In this document: positions 62,048 through 64,000 of the stretch, piece after piece | Layout of the letters: each line of letters starts with the position of its first letter | Position numbering within the stretch: position 1 is the first letter of the stretch | From: Sweltsa coloradensis | Taxonomy: Eukaryota; Arthropoda; Insecta; Plecoptera; Chloroperlidae | NCBI GenBank assembly: GCA_024449915.1 | Contig: JAMZAV010000317.1 | Span: 69,501-133,500 of the forward strand | Direction of reading: 5' to 3' | DNA length: 64,000 nucleotides | Notes under the pieces: generated by a model | The model's input: the letters and a program-made list of their open reading frames with translations, nothing else | Database searches by the model: none | What the model was told of the DNA's origin: nothing | Program-made: the position numbers and the translations under genes

Positions 62048-63054
62048 AAAGATAGTAAAATGATCTGTTTATGTACCGGTACATGGTGATATTTGCTAAG
62101 AAGTGCCAGTGGCAGCGCTTCACGACTGTCCGTCGGTGGCGAATGCGCTCACCTTAGCGTCATCACACCAGTCAAGGTGATAAAACCACGAGTGGGAATG
62201 AGGTATTCTGAATATCATTATCATGACAACAGATTTAAGTAAGCCCCACAAATCAAAGCGATTGGCTACAATTGCAAAACACGCCATGACGCCATGACAG
62301 GTGACTTATTTGCTACCGTGCGTGTCCCCGTGAAAATAACATTCTAAAATATGTATTTTAGCAGCTCCTAAATTTTGGTGCTGGTTTCCGGATTTGAAAT
62401 GTTTTTACGCTTGTTCCACGGACTATAAGCAGGTTATAAAGAGCAAAAAGCTCCATGACACAAAGTGCTAAACCTGCTTTTTATAGACGATAGTGCAGAG
62501 TATAGTAGAGTAGAAGAAATATAAACGTAGGTGAATTTTGTGTGAACCAGGCAACAAAACATAATAATATACCGAATTGATGTACCAAGGAATAGCAGTG
62601 TTTGTCAATACAAATGTCATTAGTTATTCACTCCCTTTATTAATGTGACGTGCATACTTAGCCAGAGGGGCGCACTTGATGTACTTATCTACAGAATTCC
62701 ACTTCGCAGGAACACGATACCAATACCCAGCCTGATACGAATTAGTCCTAGCAAAGGTTGGGACTAAGTTCACACCACGACTGTCTACTCTTCTGTAGCT
62801 GAGCTGCAGTCATTTAAAGGGGTCAACATCTATCTTACGTGTGAAGCACTTTTTTACAAACATAAGGTCTACCAGATTAATTATTGTTTTATACACATGC
62901 AGATAGGAAAGAATAAACGTCAAACTTTCCAAACAATCTACAAATTATACAATTGAACGGCTTTCCTTGACTTCAGATGAATGTTCACTCAATCCACCCC
63001 TTCCCCATAGAGTAGTCAATACTACCACTGATAAGAAAGAACCGTTTATTTGTT
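62048..63054. other. Intergenic DNA or intron
   Basis: No gene recognised. If the peptide-precursor exon at 63061 has an upstream non-coding exon, this block is at least partly its intron. Confidence 0.45.
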
Positions 63055-63059
63055 GCAGA
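63040..63059 (+). promoter_or_regulatory. Splice acceptor before the peptide-precursor start codon
   Basis: Pyrimidine-rich TTTATTTGTTGCAG lies directly upstream of the ATG at 63061. A start codon placed just inside exon 2, with a non-coding exon 1, is common in insect neuropeptide genes. Seen in sequence; splicing itself is inferred. Confidence 0.6.
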
Positions 63060-63060
63060 G

Positions 63061-63273
63061 ATGTCTCTTCGCATGTTCTCCCTGTGTCTCCTCCTGGGGC
63101 TGGGTCTTGGGTCCCTCGTGGCCGCCCGGGGCGCCGGCCCAGTGGCGGACCGGGACCAGAGAGCGTCAGACATGGGCGATCCAGCTGACGTGTTGCAAGA
63201 CCCTAAAACCACCAGACAGCTGGAGAAACGATACGTCAATGTGTGCCCGTATTGCGGAAATACGCGCGGCTAA
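63061..63273 (+). CDS. Small secreted peptide precursor (putative neuropeptide-like), 70 residues
   Basis: Residues 1-22 form a signal peptide: a short basic start, a core with FSLCLLLGLGLGSL, and a likely cut after VAA. Residues 23-55 are a polar, partly acidic spacer. Lys56-Arg57 is a classic dibasic convertase site, releasing YVNVCPYCGNTRG. The two cysteines (62 and 65) are in a CPYC arrangement and could form a tight disulfide. The exon is markedly GC-richer than its surroundings, which supports coding. It starts at the first ATG after a splice acceptor; a second Met is at residue 5. AATAAA sites follow at 63423, 63487 and 63566. I do not recognise the mature peptide as any named insect neuropeptide. 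The C-terminus has no amidation Gly-Lys-Arg. Redox or antimicrobial roles are alternatives. Confidence 0.6.
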   Translation: MSLRMFSLCLLLGLGLGSLVAARGAGPVADRDQRASDMGDPADVLQDPKTTRQLEKRYVNVCPYCGNTRG

Positions 63274-63338
63274 TAATGACCTCACTTTACATCAATGTGT
63301 GCCCGTATTGTGGACATTCACTCACTGCTAATAATTAC
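63230..63338 (+). repeat. Tandem duplication of the mature-peptide segment (56-58 bp unit)
   Basis: TACGTCAATGTGTGCCCGTA at 63232 recurs as TACATCAATGTGTGCCCGTA at 63288, and GGCTAATAATGACC at 63269 recurs as TGCTAATAATTACC. The second copy would encode YINVCPYCGHSLTANN but lies after the stop and is shifted by two frames. Confidence 0.9.
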
Positions 63339-63422
63339 CCTGCCCCCCCCCCCCCTAGAGCTGAACTGGTACGGCGTATTCGCCCTCCTTGCATTGTTGT
63401 GTTGGTTTATGTTAATGGGAAA

Positions 63423-63571
63423 AATAAATTATATTCACATTTGTGTTTATATCTGTATCCTCAGTATTGAAGTAATGTCCCTGAGAAATAAAATAAGCAT
63501 TGGGGCAACAGGTAAAGAAAATAATTAATGATTAATCGTATTAATTGTGTGTTAACTTAATTTTCAATAAA
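63423..63571 (+). terminator. Candidate polyadenylation signals
   Basis: AATAAA occurs at 63423-63428, 63487-63492 and 63566-63571. In an AT-rich region such hexamers are frequent, so the choice is uncertain. A strong donor-like CAG/GTAAAG at about 63510-63516 offers an alternative in which the exon is spliced further. Confidence 0.35.
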
Positions 63572-64000
63572 ACATTCTATTTCCTTTCATTGATCTCATA
63601 GTAATATTAAATGTCATTAAATAATATGAATATATTTTTATTGATTATTAAATTAATGAATGTGTAAATTCTATCAATACCGCCTGGGTGTGTAATTAAT
63701 GTGATTAATAATATTGCTGGGCTATCCGTTTCTTATATTCTTGACCAGTCATTAAGCTGATTTGTTTTTGTAAATTAGATAGACTTAGCATAGATCTTTG
63801 CAAAACTCCGTAAATTAATATCTGCGAGCAATCAATCACAATCAATACGATTGGTTCTCATTCACTGAACCGTCGTAAAGGTTTAACTCCGACTGCAACA
63901 AAGGTTAGTCGTTCCCCCATAAAACAACGCTCAACGTGGCCCACGTAATGTGGTATACTTTCCATAGACAACCGCTTTACATATAAGTCCAAAATTGCAA
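63572..64000. other. Intergenic or intronic AT-rich DNA
   Basis: No gene or recurrent repeat recognised up to the window end. Confidence 0.45.

Noticed and set aside
63141..63160. hAT terminus CAGTGGCGGACC inside the peptide exon
   Set aside because: A short chance match within GC-rich coding sequence; no partner end and no target duplication.

Overview
This is a eukaryotic window, most likely from an insect or other arthropod. It is AT-rich, contains almost no long open reading frames, and is packed with dispersed repeats, minisatellites, microsatellites, tRNA-derived SINE-like units and broken transposon genes. There is no operon structure, no bacterial-type gene and no rRNA. I cannot name the species from sequence alone.

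Only one stretch looks like a functional protein-coding exon. Positions 63061-63273, next to a good splice acceptor at about 63055-63059, encode a 70-residue secreted peptide precursor: signal peptide, acidic spacer, Lys-Arg cleavage site, and a short peptide with a C-P-Y-C motif. The segment coding for the terminal peptide and the stop codon is repeated in tandem just downstream, out of frame.

Three broken genes are readable. A pseudogene on the minus strand (13829-15840) belongs to a multicopy family with a PIN/XPG-like nuclease fold and the motifs DGQALV and GCDTTS. It is interrupted by two nested insertions. Removing both rejoins the reading frame exactly, so their borders are known to the base: a 141-bp hAT-type MITE with an 8-bp target duplication, and a 760-bp Helitron/Helentron-like element with no target duplication. 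A second, divergent relative lies at 53955-55183 (minus), broken by one in-frame stop and one frameshift in its cysteine-rich tail. The third (61490-62047, plus) is the 3' end of an R2/NeSL-type LINE endonuclease region. A further LINE tail fragment sits at 41692-41925.

Layout. 1-9300: minisatellites of 20 bp and 53 bp, a hexanucleotide array, and otherwise unremarkable AT-rich DNA. 9300-16000: Helentron-like copies, a short retroelement insertion with a 13-bp target duplication, and the nested pseudogene. 17000-26400: dense repeats (SINEs, LINE-like 3' ends, a tandem duplication carrying an occupied and an empty Helentron-like site, GCCCGTA-rich arrays, composite units). 26400-43300: sparse repeats, a 700-bp palindrome, more Helentron-like copies and long TC/G/C tracts. 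43600-48900: an 84-bp satellite split by a 3.9-kb element with 1.06-kb inverted termini. 48900-64000: a LINE-like 3' end, the two remaining gene relics, SINEs and the peptide-precursor exon.

Most remaining open frames are chance or repeat translations. Intergenic blocks are listed so that the absence of recognisable genes is explicit.
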